Below, piece by piece: positions 27,909 to 35,653 of a stretch of 64,000 bases of DNA. Each line of letters opens with the position of its first letter. Positions within the stretch are counted from its first letter, which is position 1. Source of the DNA: JACCTU01 sp963700495 (GTDB taxonomy: Bacteria; Actinomycetota; Thermoleophilia; Gaiellales; Gaiellaceae); contig CAVOXT010000005.1 in the NCBI GenBank assembly GCA_963700495.1, positions 62,001-126,000 on the forward strand. Direction: 5' to 3'. Below the pieces are notes generated by a model, which was given only the letters and a program-made list of their open reading frames with translations, was not told the origin of the DNA and searched no databases. The position numbers and the translations under genes were made by a program.

Positions 27909-28411
27909 GCCTCTGGCACTCGTCGAAGCGTCTCATCTTCGGCATCCCCGAGGGGCTTGCGGGGACCGTCTACGGAACCGTCGTCGTGATGGGCGCGATC
28001 ACCGCCGGGTCGGGCGGCAGCCTCGACCTCCGGGGCCTCGCGGCGATCGTGGGCACGACGGTGCTCGTGCTCTGGCTGGCCCACGTGTACGCACACGGCC
28101 TCGGTGAGAGCATCGAGCGGGGCCGTCGGCTCGACAGTCGGGAGCTTCGCGAGATCGCCCGGCGAGAGCTCGCGATTCCGCTCGCGGCAGTCGCGCCGAT
28201 CGCGGTGCTCGTGCTGGGTGCCGCCGGTGTGTTCAAGGAGACGTCGGCGGTCTGGCTGGCGCTCGGAGTCGGCCTGCTCACGCTCGCCGTGGAGGGAGTC
28301 CGCTACGCGCGGATCGAACGCATCGGGCTTGCCTCGACCGTCGTCGTCGTCGCTCTCAACCTCGTGCTGGGGCTCGTCATCGTTGCTCTGAAGGCAGCCC
28401 TGGCGCACTGA
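27905..28411 (+). CDS. Hypothetical membrane protein, 168 aa
   Basis: TTG start overlapping the FGE stop. Starts SLWHSSKRLIFGIPEGLAGT, with helices YGTVVVMGAITAGSGG, AAIVGTTVLVLWLAHVYAHG, ELAIPLAAVAPIAVLVLGAA, AVWLALGVGLLTLAVEGVRY and STVVVVALNLVLGLVIVAL. Domain order resembles small VIT1-like or unnamed permeases, but I cannot assign a family. Coupled to FGE. Confidence 0.65.
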   Translation: MSLWHSSKRLIFGIPEGLAGTVYGTVVVMGAITAGSGGSLDLRGLAAIVGTTVLVLWLAHVYAHGLGESIERGRRLDSRELREIARRELAIPLAAVAPIAVLVLGAAGVFKETSAVWLALGVGLLTLAVEGVRYARIERIGLASTVVVVALNLVLGLVIVALKAALAH

Positions 28412-28447
28412 CACCGGCATCTTCCGCAGCTGCGATGCTCGTCCGCG

Positions 28448-29173
28448 ATGGCCGAAGCGCTGTTCTGGGGCCTGCTCGCGAGCTCGTCGCTGCTCGTCGG
28501 CTCGGCGCTCGCGCTCGTGCGGCCGCTCAATCTCCAGGTGATCGGCCTGATCACCGCGTTCGGAGCGGGCGTCCTGATCAGCGCGGTCGCCTACGAGCTC
28601 GTCCAGGAGGCATCCGAGACCTCGAACCGCGGCGTGGCGCTGGGTCTTGCCGCGGGGAGCCTGACGTTCTTCCTCGGCGACCACGCGATCGACCGGCGGG
28701 GCGGCGACAACCGCAAGGACATGGGCGGCAAGCAGGCCGGCGGCGTCGCGCTCGCGCTCGTCCTCGGGACCGTGCTCGACGGAGTTCCGGAGTCGTTGGT
28801 GCTCGGGCTCGGCCTCGTCACCGGTGACACCGTCAGCTTCGCCATGCTCGCCGCGGTCTTCCTCTCAAACTTCCCGGAGGCCGCTGCCGCGACGACCGGT
28901 CTCGCGAAGTCGGGCTGGGCGACGAGCCGGATCCTCGCGCTCTGGGCCGCCGTGGTCGTCGTCTCCGGGCTCGCCTCGCTCGCCGGGTTCGCGTTCTTCG
29001 ACAGTGCCTCTCCGGGAGTCCTCGCGTTCGTGCTCGCCTTCGCGGGAGGCTCGATCCTGACGATGCTCGCCGACACGATGATGCCGCAGGCGTTCGAGCA
29101 GGGCGGGAAGCTCGCCGGGCTGTTCACGACGCTCGGCTTTGCCGTCGCGTTCGCGCTCAGCGCGATCGAGTAG
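28448..29173 (+). CDS. ZIP family metal transporter
   Basis: 241 residues, about eight helices. ALVLGTVLDGVPESLVLGLG (helix IV, with the D/E-P-E metal site), VFLSNFPEAAAATTGLA (helix V, metal-binding N-x-x-E) and the C-terminal LTMLADTMMPQAFEQGG match ZIP importers for Zn2+/Fe2+/Mn2+. The short His-poor loop gives no hint on metal. Separate promoter likely in the 37-bp gap after the previous gene. Confidence 0.85.
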   Translation: MAEALFWGLLASSSLLVGSALALVRPLNLQVIGLITAFGAGVLISAVAYELVQEASETSNRGVALGLAAGSLTFFLGDHAIDRRGGDNRKDMGGKQAGGVALALVLGTVLDGVPESLVLGLGLVTGDTVSFAMLAAVFLSNFPEAAAATTGLAKSGWATSRILALWAAVVVVSGLASLAGFAFFDSASPGVLAFVLAFAGGSILTMLADTMMPQAFEQGGKLAGLFTTLGFAVAFALSAIE

Positions 29174-29183
29174 CGGCTCAGGT

Positions 29184-29200
29184 TCACCCCTCCGGGGTGA
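29184..29200. promoter_or_regulatory. TCACCC-N5-GGGTGA palindrome at convergent gene ends
   Basis: TCACCC CTCCG GGGTGA, spanning the last codons and stop of the flippase-like gene and 10 bp after the ZIP stop. Unlike the other copies it is not in a promoter, so here it may be chance or act as a short bidirectional terminator. Confidence 0.35.
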
Positions 29201-30200
29201 CGGCGGGGGTCCGGGGCCGCCACGTCGCCCCGAGCAGCAGGCCGAGCACGAGCGTCGGCACGACGGTGAGGAAGCGATAGAGGAGCACTGCCGCAACGAC
29301 CTCCGCGTCGCCGCCGCCGAAACCGACGAGCAGCCCGGTCAGCCCGACCTCCACGATCCCGATGCCTCCCGGCGTAAGGGGCAACGATCCGAGCAGCCGC
29401 ACGAGCGACCAAGCTGCGAACGCCTCGACGAGGCTGACCTCGCCGCCCGAGACACCGAGCGTCCGGAGGCAGACGAGCAGGACGGCGAACACCGACAGCT
29501 GGCCGGCGAGCGTCGCGAGCGTCAGCAGGTGCCAGCGCCGCGCGAGCAGGTGCGCAGTCCGCTCCCGAAACTGCACGATCGTCTCGGCGTCCCAGCGCAC
29601 CTCCTTGCGGCGCGCGACGCGTGCCGCCCAGCGGACGGCGCGCGAGGCCCAGGTGCCGACGCGCCGCGCGATCCTGTCGCTCACGAGGGCGAGCACGAAC
29701 GCTGCGAGCGCGACCGCGAAGATCGCGAGCCCGATGAACCCCACGGTCTCGAGGAGGCCGTTGCGGCCGCCCGTGATCGTCAGCAGTCCAAGTGCCAGGG
29801 CCGGGAAGCCGAGCATCGCGAGCTGGTTCCAGATTCCCGTCAGAGCGGCGGCGAGCGCGACGTCGGACGTCCGGTAGCCCCAGCGGCGGAGCAGCACGAG
29901 CGAGGCCGCGATCCCCACGGCGGCGCCGCCCGGCGCGACGTACGTCGACGCCGTGGATGCCTGGGTCGAGACGAACGCCCGCCAGAAGCCGAGCCCGGGC
30001 AACGCGACCATCCACGGCGGTGCGAACGTCGCGAGGTTGACGAGCGTCACGCCGACGAGCAGGGCAAGCGCCGCCGCATCGAGCTGCTGCACCTCGTCCC
30101 AGACCTCGCCGTAGTCCGCGAGCCGCGGGAGCACCACGGCGAACGAGACGACGACCACCGCGATCCCGGCGCCACGTTTGAGCCAGCGGCGTTTCGTCAT
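29184..30200 (-). CDS. Flippase-like (lysylphosphatidylglycerol synthase TM) membrane protein
   Basis: 338 residues, about eight helices, no indels. Typical pieces: STYVAPGGAAVGIAASLVLL, ALTGIWNQLAMLGFPALALG, and AWSLVRLLGSLPLTPGGIGI followed by EVGLTGLLVGFGG, the conserved P-x-G-I-G-x-x-E motif of the family. Members include AglD-like and MprF membrane domains acting on lipid-linked substrates. Second member of this family in the window (see 12755). Its stop codon lies inside a TCACCC-N5-GGGTGA palindrome. Confidence 0.83.
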   Translation of the reverse strand: MTKRRWLKRGAGIAVVVVSFAVVLPRLADYGEVWDEVQQLDAAALALLVGVTLVNLATFAPPWMVALPGLGFWRAFVSTQASTASTYVAPGGAAVGIAASLVLLRRWGYRTSDVALAAALTGIWNQLAMLGFPALALGLLTITGGRNGLLETVGFIGLAIFAVALAAFVLALVSDRIARRVGTWASRAVRWAARVARRKEVRWDAETIVQFRERTAHLLARRWHLLTLATLAGQLSVFAVLLVCLRTLGVSGGEVSLVEAFAAWSLVRLLGSLPLTPGGIGIVEVGLTGLLVGFGGGDAEVVAAVLLYRFLTVVPTLVLGLLLGATWRPRTPAVTPEG

Positions 30201-30258
30201 GTCGAGAGGATGCCGCGGGGGCCGCCGGGAACGGCGACCCCCGCCACGTCGGTTTGCG

Positions 30259-30687
30259 CTACACGCCTGCCGCGCGCGCTTCGCCCCGATCCCAGACGGT
30301 CAAGGCCCAGATGATCGTGACGTCGAGCGCGATGATCACGATTGCCCAGAACGGGTAGTACGGGATGAAGAAGAAGTTCGCGACGGCGCTGAGGACCGCG
30401 AGGATGATCCCTGTTGCGCGCGCCCAAACGGCTCCCTTGAAAATGCCGTAGCCCGCGAAGGCAACGAGGATGCCGACAATCAGGTGGATCCAACCCCAGC
30501 CGGTGACGTTGACGTCGAAGGTGTAGTTCCGCGTCACGACGTAGAAGTTGTCGTCGAAGATCGCGACGAGTCCGGCGATCGCATGAAAACACCCGACCAT
30601 GAGCATCATTGCCCCGGCGAAGGTGGCGAAGCCTGCGGCCCACCAGCTGACTGCCCGCGTGCTACCTGCCCGCGTCATGTCTGCCAT
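30259..30687 (-). CDS. DUF7144-type four-helix membrane protein
   Basis: 142 residues. WWAAGFATFAGAMMLMVGCF, NVTGWGWIHLIVGILVAFAG, VWARATGIILAVLSAVANFF and YYPFWAIVIIALDVTIIWAL are the helices; the W-G-W-x-H-L and FFxxPYYPxW patterns fit a widespread actinobacterial family of unknown function. ATG at 30687 with AAGGAGG upstream on the minus strand. A palindrome of the window-wide type lies 64 bp upstream. Confidence 0.8.
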   Translation of the reverse strand: MADMTRAGSTRAVSWWAAGFATFAGAMMLMVGCFHAIAGLVAIFDDNFYVVTRNYTFDVNVTGWGWIHLIVGILVAFAGYGIFKGAVWARATGIILAVLSAVANFFFIPYYPFWAIVIIALDVTIIWALTVWDRGEARAAGV

Positions 30688-30750
30688 GCACTGCCTCCTT
30701 TTCGGCCGGATTCGGCATCCAGATCGTCAGCCCTGCATCGGACAGCTTCA

Positions 30751-30767
30751 TCATCCTCTCCGGGTGA
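30751..30767. promoter_or_regulatory. Inverted repeat TCATCC-N5-GGGTGA (candidate operator)
   Basis: TCATCC TCTCC GGGTGA, one mismatch from the common palindrome, 64 bp upstream of the DUF7144-type start and just after the stop of the winged-helix gene. Confidence 0.45.
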
Positions 30768-30771
30768 CGCC

Positions 30772-31806
30772 TCAGCCGGCGTGAAAAGCGGCGAGCTGCT
30801 CCGCCTCGTGCTCGAGCTCCCGGCGAGTCGCGGGCGGCAGGCGCTCGAACGCTTCGAGGGCGATCCGGCCGTCCTCGTAGCGCCAGGTTCCGGCCACGGC
30901 GCCGTCGACCAGGAACGTCGCGGGCGCGTGAGGAGTCCTGGTGTTGAAGATGAGGCTGCGGTAGCGCTCGGGGAGGATCTGTGTCCGCCGAGCGTGGACG
31001 AGCAGGGTCGCGTCGAACCACGGCAGGAAGCGAACGGGCGCAGGTGTGGCGGCGTCGGGGAGCGGGGCGCGGGGAAGATCGAGGAGCTCCTTGCCCGCCT
31101 CGTCGCGGAACCGCCGCAGCGACAGCCGCTCGAGCGTCGGCCTCAGCCGCGTCACGGGGATCCCGGACCACTTCGAGAGGTCGTTCGCAGAGGCCGGCCC
31201 GAATGCGGCCAGGTAGCGGCGCGCGAGATGCTCGATGCCCTCGTCCTCGTCCGCCTCGAGTGCGCCGACCCACTCCTCGGCGAGCCCGTAGGTGTCCGCC
31301 CGCCGGCGCTCCCAGGTGCCCGCCGGCGGGACTCGCACGAGGTCGACCCAGTGGTCGACACCCGTCATCCCGCCCACGAACGAGTCGAGCTCGGCGTGGC
31401 TGATCGTCCGGCCCCTCATGTGGTCTCGCAGCCGCCGCGCGACGGCCGAGACCTCGGCGTCGTCGGAGCGTTTGTCGACACGCAGGAGCCACTCGCGGCC
31501 GGAGCGCCTGATCCCGGCGGCGAAGAGCGGATAGTCGGCCCGGGAGACGAGATGGATCGTCCCGCGCATGAGCGTTCCCTGGATCACGCTGCGCCGGTCG
31601 AGCGCCCGGGTCAGGTCAGCTCGCCTGAATCCCTCGAGGCAGGACCAGAGGCGGACGTACCCGCTCGGCGCGTACTGGTTCTGGATCCCGCCGATTCGCT
31701 CGATTGCGCGCGGCACCGGCACTCGAGCCCGCTCGAGCAGCAACTGGCGCGCGAGCAGAGCGCGGTTGAGCTCACGCGTCGTCAGCACGCGCTCGGTCGT
31801 CGTCAC
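30772..31806 (-). CDS. Winged-helix DNA-binding domain protein (HTH_42/AlkZ-YcaQ-like)
   Basis: 344 residues of the family that includes YcaQ/AlkZ DNA glycosylases. Family motifs: RELNRALLARQLLLERA, RIGGIQNQYAPSGYVRLWS, RSVIQGTLMRGTIHLVSRAD (with the QxQ-like element read here as IQNQ), and a C-terminal WRYEDGRIALEAF. Might repair interstrand crosslinks or bulky adducts, but most actinobacterial members are untested. GTG at 31806 chosen because conservation begins directly after it. Confidence 0.78.
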   Translation of the reverse strand: MTTTERVLTTRELNRALLARQLLLERARVPVPRAIERIGGIQNQYAPSGYVRLWSCLEGFRRADLTRALDRRSVIQGTLMRGTIHLVSRADYPLFAAGIRRSGREWLLRVDKRSDDAEVSAVARRLRDHMRGRTISHAELDSFVGGMTGVDHWVDLVRVPPAGTWERRRADTYGLAEEWVGALEADEDEGIEHLARRYLAAFGPASANDLSKWSGIPVTRLRPTLERLSLRRFRDEAGKELLDLPRAPLPDAATPAPVRFLPWFDATLLVHARRTQILPERYRSLIFNTRTPHAPATFLVDGAVAGTWRYEDGRIALEAFERLPPATRRELEHEAEQLAAFHAG

Positions 31807-31842
31807 CCGTGCGACCGTACCGGACCGCGATTTCGGGGGTGC

Positions 31843-31854
31843 TGGTATTGACCA
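31843..31854. promoter_or_regulatory. DasR-like operator TGGT-N4-ACCA
   Basis: TGGTATTGACCA, fitting TGGT-N4-ACCA of the DasR-type GntR box (TGGTCTAGACCA). It overlaps the -35 hexamer of the GntR gene promoter, a position expected to repress. A weaker copy (AGGC ACTG ACCA) lies at 31907-31918 next to the start codon. Confidence 0.65.
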
Positions 31855-31877
31855 CTTGCGGCTCAGCCTTGTACGAT
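31848..31877 (+). promoter_or_regulatory. Sigma-70-type promoter of the amino-sugar regulator
   Basis: TTGACC, 18-bp spacer, TACGAT, 42 bp upstream of the TTG start. The -35 is inside the TGGT-N4-ACCA operator. Confidence 0.55.
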
Positions 31878-31918
31878 GAGCGGCACAACGCCGCGGCGCT
31901 AGGAAAGGCACTGACCAC

Positions 31919-32683
31919 TTGACCGTCCGGGTGACCAAGCAGACCGAGACCAAGGACAAGGTGCTCGAGCTGATCGAGCGCCTCTCGATCGGCGAGTCGA
32001 TCCCCTCGGAGCGCCAGCTGAGCGGCGACTTCGGCGTGTCCCGGCTCACAGTCCGGGCGGCGCTCGACGAACTGGTGCGGGAGGGGTACCTCGTCCGGCG
32101 GCGCGGCAGCGGCACCTTCGTGAGCGAGCCGAAGATCGCCCAGGAGCTGACGATGACCTCGTTCACCGAGGACATGCGCCGGCGCGGGATGCGCCCGACG
32201 AGCCGCACGATCGAGCTCAAGGTCGGCCCTGCCGGTCCGCGCCTCGGCCGGTTCCTGCACGTCTCTCCGTCGGAGCCGACCGTCGTCGCAACGCGCCTTC
32301 GCCTCGCCGACGGCGAGACGATGGCGATCGAGACGCTGCACGTCCCCGCCTCGATCGTTCCCGGTCTCACCGCCAAGGATCTCGAGACGCATTCGTTCTA
32401 CGAGCTCCTGTCCGACCGCTACGGGATCACGATCGCCGGCGGCGTGCAGCAGATCGAGCCCACCGTGACGAGCGAGGAGGAGTCCGAGGCGCTCGGCGTT
32501 CCGCTCCACTCGCCCGCGTTCCTGTTCGAGCGGACGAGCCGCTCCGCAGACGGCAAGACGGTCGAGTTCGTGCGCTCGATCTACCGGGGAGACCGGTACG
32601 TGCTCGTCAGCGAGCTGAGCCCCCAGACGCCACGCGCCGGCGTACCGGTGCTGACGGTGCGCGATGACGGCCGCGTCTACTGA
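31919..32683 (+). CDS. GntR family regulator with UTRA domain (DasR/NagR-like)
   Basis: 254 residues. N-terminal winged helix (IPSERQLSGDFGVSRLTVRA, LVREGYLVRRRGSGTFVSEP) and C-terminal UTRA effector domain (FTEDMRRRGMRPTSRTIELK to HSPAFLFERTSRSADGKTVE). This architecture matches DasR/NagR/YvoA, which sense GlcNAc-6-P or GlcN-6-P. The downstream salvage genes and DasR-like operators fit an autoregulated repressor of amino-sugar use. TTG at 31919 has AGGAAAGG ten bases upstream; GTG at 31931 is an alternative. Confidence 0.87.
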   Translation: MTVRVTKQTETKDKVLELIERLSIGESIPSERQLSGDFGVSRLTVRAALDELVREGYLVRRRGSGTFVSEPKIAQELTMTSFTEDMRRRGMRPTSRTIELKVGPAGPRLGRFLHVSPSEPTVVATRLRLADGETMAIETLHVPASIVPGLTAKDLETHSFYELLSDRYGITIAGGVQQIEPTVTSEEESEALGVPLHSPAFLFERTSRSADGKTVEFVRSIYRGDRYVLVSELSPQTPRAGVPVLTVRDDGRVY

Positions 32684-34559
32684 GGCGGGACCCGCCGGGC
32701 TCGTCGGCTGCTCCTACTTCGGCGTGCGCATCGCCCGGCACGTCGAGCGCGACCTCGACGACCTCGTCCGGCGCGGCTACACCGGGGTCCTCCACACGTT
32801 CTCCGAGAACGACCTCGCGTACTACCGCGACACGATGCGCGCGATCGTCGAGGCGTCGCATGCACGCGGGCTCGAGGTGCAGATGAACCCGTGGGGGCTG
32901 GGGCGCACGTTCGGGGGCGAGGCGGAGAGCCGCTTCGTGACGTTGAATCCCGACGCCTGCCAGGTCCTCGACGACGGCCGGCGGGTCGCGGCCGCGTGCC
33001 TGAACAACCCGCTCTACCGCGCGTTCTGCGCAGAGTGGGCGGACGCCGCGCTCGAGGCGGGCGCCGACCTCGTCTTCTGGGACGAGCCGCACTGGGTCGT
33101 CCCCGACCACGTCGGGGTGGACGATCCGACGCGCTGGAGCTGCCGCTGCGACGTCTGCCGCGAGCGCTTCGGGCGCGCCTTTCCCGCCGAGCTGGACGAC
33201 GAAGTGCTCGCGTTCCGCGAGGCCTCGCTCGTCGACTTCCTCGGCGAGCTCACGTCGCACGTCCGTGCGCGCGGGGGTCGCAACACGATCTGCCTGCTGC
33301 CCGCGGTCGAGGGTGCACACGGCGTGCGCGACTGGGACGCGGTCGCCTCGCTCCCCGGCGTCCACGTGTTCGCGACGGACCCGTACTGGAAGTCGTTCGG
33401 GGTGCCGGCCGGCCCGTTCGTCGAGCGCTTTGCGCGGCTGCTGGTCGAGACGGCGGCGCGTCACGCCGTCGAATCCGAGCTCTGGTTCCCAGCCTTCGGC
33501 CTGCGGGCCGAAGACATACCGGACCTCGAAGCCGCGGTCGCCTCCGCGCGCGCTGCGGGCGTCGCGCGGCTGTGGGTCTGGGGCTACGAGGGCTGTGCCC
33601 ACATGAGCCACCTCGCAACACCGGACTCGCCCGAGGTTTGGGAGCGGATCTCGGCGCTCCTCGCGACGCCGCGCCCCCTAGTCACCGAGGAGGCGCAGCC
33701 GGACGGGGCCGACCTCGACGCCCGGCCGACGCGCGAGCTCGTCTCGCTGATGGCCGAGCAGGACGCGACGGTGCCCGCCGCCGTGGCCGCCGCCTCCGGG
33801 GAGATCGCGAATGTCGTCGACGAGATCGTGGAGCGACTCGCGCGCGGCGGGCGGCTCCTCTACGTCGGTGCCGGGACGTCGGGACGCCTCGCAGCCGTTG
33901 ACGCGGCCGAGTGCGAGTCCACCTTCTCCATGCCGGCGGAGCGCGTCTTCGCGCTCGTCGCGGGGGGCGCTGCGGCGCCGCCGCTCGAGCAGGAGGCGGC
34001 CGAAGACGACGAAGATGCCGGCGCGCGCGAGCTCGGAGCGCTCCAGCCGGGACCGGACGACGTCGTCGTCGGGATCAGCGCGAGTGGACGCACGCCGTAC
34101 GTGCTCGGCGCTGTGCGAGCAGCGCGCGCGTTCGGAGCGCGCACCGTCGGGCTCGTCTGCACGCGGGACTCCGAGCTCGCCGCCGCCAGCGACCGCGCGA
34201 TCGAGGTGGTCGTAGGCCCGGAGCTCGTCGCAGGCTCGACGCGGCTCAAGGCGGGCACCGCGCAGAAGCTCGTCCTCAACACGCTCTCGACCGTCTCGAT
34301 GATCCGGCTCGGCAAGACGTACGGAAACCTGATGGTCGACGTCGCCGCGACGAACGAGAAGCTGCGCGAGCGCGTGCGGGCGATCGTCCGGATCGCGACG
34401 GGCGCCGAGCCTGCACAGGCCGACGAGGCGCTCGAAGCCGCCGGCGGTAGCGCGAAGGTCGCGATCGTCTCCCTGCTCGCGGGGGTCGACGCCGACGCGG
34501 CCCGGGAGCGGCTCGCCTCGTCGGACGACAACGTGCGCGCCGCGCTCGGAGCCTCGTGA
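32664..34559 (+). CDS. Fusion: TIM-barrel-like putative glycosidase domain + N-acetylmuramic acid 6-phosphate etherase
   Basis: 631 residues. C-terminal about 290 residues are MurQ: SLMAEQDATVPAAVAAA, YVGAGTSGRLAAVDAAECES (catalytic Glu region of the SIS domain), VVGISASGRTPYVLGAVRAA, AGTAQKLVLNTLSTVSMIRL and TYGNLMVDVAATNEKL. MurQ cleaves the lactyl ether of MurNAc-6-P to GlcNAc-6-P. The N-terminal about 335 residues (GCSYFGVRIARHVERDLDDL, GYTGVLHTFSENDLAYYRDT, LVFWDEPHW, LWFPAFGLRAEDIPDLEAAV) look like an (alpha/beta)8 glycosidase-type barrel of an uncharacterised family, with FWDEPHW a candidate acidic site. One uninterrupted frame. Overlaps the GntR gene by 20 bp and nagA by 4 bp. Confidence 0.8.
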   Translation: MTAASTEAGPAGLVGCSYFGVRIARHVERDLDDLVRRGYTGVLHTFSENDLAYYRDTMRAIVEASHARGLEVQMNPWGLGRTFGGEAESRFVTLNPDACQVLDDGRRVAAACLNNPLYRAFCAEWADAALEAGADLVFWDEPHWVVPDHVGVDDPTRWSCRCDVCRERFGRAFPAELDDEVLAFREASLVDFLGELTSHVRARGGRNTICLLPAVEGAHGVRDWDAVASLPGVHVFATDPYWKSFGVPAGPFVERFARLLVETAARHAVESELWFPAFGLRAEDIPDLEAAVASARAAGVARLWVWGYEGCAHMSHLATPDSPEVWERISALLATPRPLVTEEAQPDGADLDARPTRELVSLMAEQDATVPAAVAAASGEIANVVDEIVERLARGGRLLYVGAGTSGRLAAVDAAECESTFSMPAERVFALVAGGAAAPPLEQEAAEDDEDAGARELGALQPGPDDVVVGISASGRTPYVLGAVRAARAFGARTVGLVCTRDSELAAASDRAIEVVVGPELVAGSTRLKAGTAQKLVLNTLSTVSMIRLGKTYGNLMVDVAATNEKLRERVRAIVRIATGAEPAQADEALEAAGGSAKVAIVSLLAGVDADAARERLASSDDNVRAALGAS

Positions 34560-35653
34560 AGCTGGGCGTCGAGGCTGCGCTCGTCGACGGGCGGATCGTC
34601 CCGGGCGACGTCGAGGTGCGGGACGGCTGCGTCGCGCGCTTCGGGATCAGACGCGGCAACGGACGGAGCGGAATCGCCGTGCCCGGCTTCGTCGACCTCC
34701 AGGTCAACGGCTTCGGCGGCGTCGACTTCTCGACCGCGGACGCGGCCGCGTACGAGCGGGCAGGTGAGGCTCTGCTCGAGACCGGCGTGACTGCGTACCT
34801 GCCGACCCTCATCACCGCACCCGAGGACGCGCTGGTTGCGGCTCTGCGCGAGGTGCCGCGGGCCACGGCGCGGGGACCGCGGATCCTCGGCGCGCACGTG
34901 GAAGGCCCGTTCCTGGCCGCGGCCCGGATGGGCACGCACCTCCTCGTCGGCCGCCGGGACCCCGACGCTGCTCTCCTCGAGCGTCTGCTCGACGCGGGGC
35001 CGGTCAGGCTGGTCACGCTCGCGCCGGAGCTGCCGGGCGCGCTCGAGCTGATCGACCTGCTGCTCGCGCGCGGTGTCGCCGTCTCGTGCGGCCACACCGA
35101 CGCGACCGCGGAGGAGGCCGAGGCGGCGTTCGACCGGGGCGCCCTCGCGGTGACCCATCTCTTCAACGCCATGCGCCCGTTCCGCCACCGCGATCCCGGC
35201 ATCGCCGGCGCGGCGCTCGTGCGGGACGACGTCGTCGTGCAGCTGATCCTCGACGGCCACCACGTCGCGGACGAGACCGCGCTGCTCGTCTGGCGGGCAG
35301 CCGGAGGCCGGCTCGCGCTCGTCACAGACGCGATGGCCGGGGCGGGGCAGGGCGACGGCCTCTATCGCTTGGGCGACATCGAAGTGGAGGTTCGCGACGG
35401 CCGCGCACGGAGCTCGGACGACGTTCTCGCCGGCAGCGTCTTGACGATGCCGCAAGCCGTCCGGAACCTGCACGCGCTCGGTGTGCCGCTCGCGGACGCA
35501 CTCGTGGCCGCGACGGCCGTTCCGGCGAGCGTCGTGGCTGCGCCCGGGCTCGGCAGGATCGAGCGCGGCGCCGCCGCAGACCTCGTCGTGCTGGACGACA
35601 ACCTCGAGGTCACGCGTGTGCTCGTCGGGGGCGAGTCGCTTGTCGCTGCCTGA
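34556..35653 (+). CDS. nagA: N-acetylglucosamine-6-phosphate deacetylase
   Basis: 365 residues. Converts GlcNAc-6-P, the product of the MurQ domain upstream, to GlcN-6-P plus acetate. Motifs: VPGFVDLQVNGFGGVDFS, HVEGPFLAAARMGTH (metal-binding Glu), SCGHTDATAEEAEAAFD, THLFNAMRPFRHRDPG (metal His and substrate loop), and VTDAMAGAG with the catalytic Asp. GTG start inside the fusion gene stop (GTGA), so tightly coupled. Confidence 0.92.
   Translation: MKLGVEAALVDGRIVPGDVEVRDGCVARFGIRRGNGRSGIAVPGFVDLQVNGFGGVDFSTADAAAYERAGEALLETGVTAYLPTLITAPEDALVAALREVPRATARGPRILGAHVEGPFLAAARMGTHLLVGRRDPDAALLERLLDAGPVRLVTLAPELPGALELIDLLLARGVAVSCGHTDATAEEAEAAFDRGALAVTHLFNAMRPFRHRDPGIAGAALVRDDVVVQLILDGHHVADETALLVWRAAGGRLALVTDAMAGAGQGDGLYRLGDIEVEVRDGRARSSDDVLAGSVLTMPQAVRNLHALGVPLADALVAATAVPASVVAAPGLGRIERGAAADLVVLDDNLEVTRVLVGGESLVAA

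Noticed and set aside
31801..31817. TCACCC near the winged-helix gene start as another palindrome copy
   Set aside because: The right arm reads ACCGTA instead of GGGTGA; only a half site within the start codon region.
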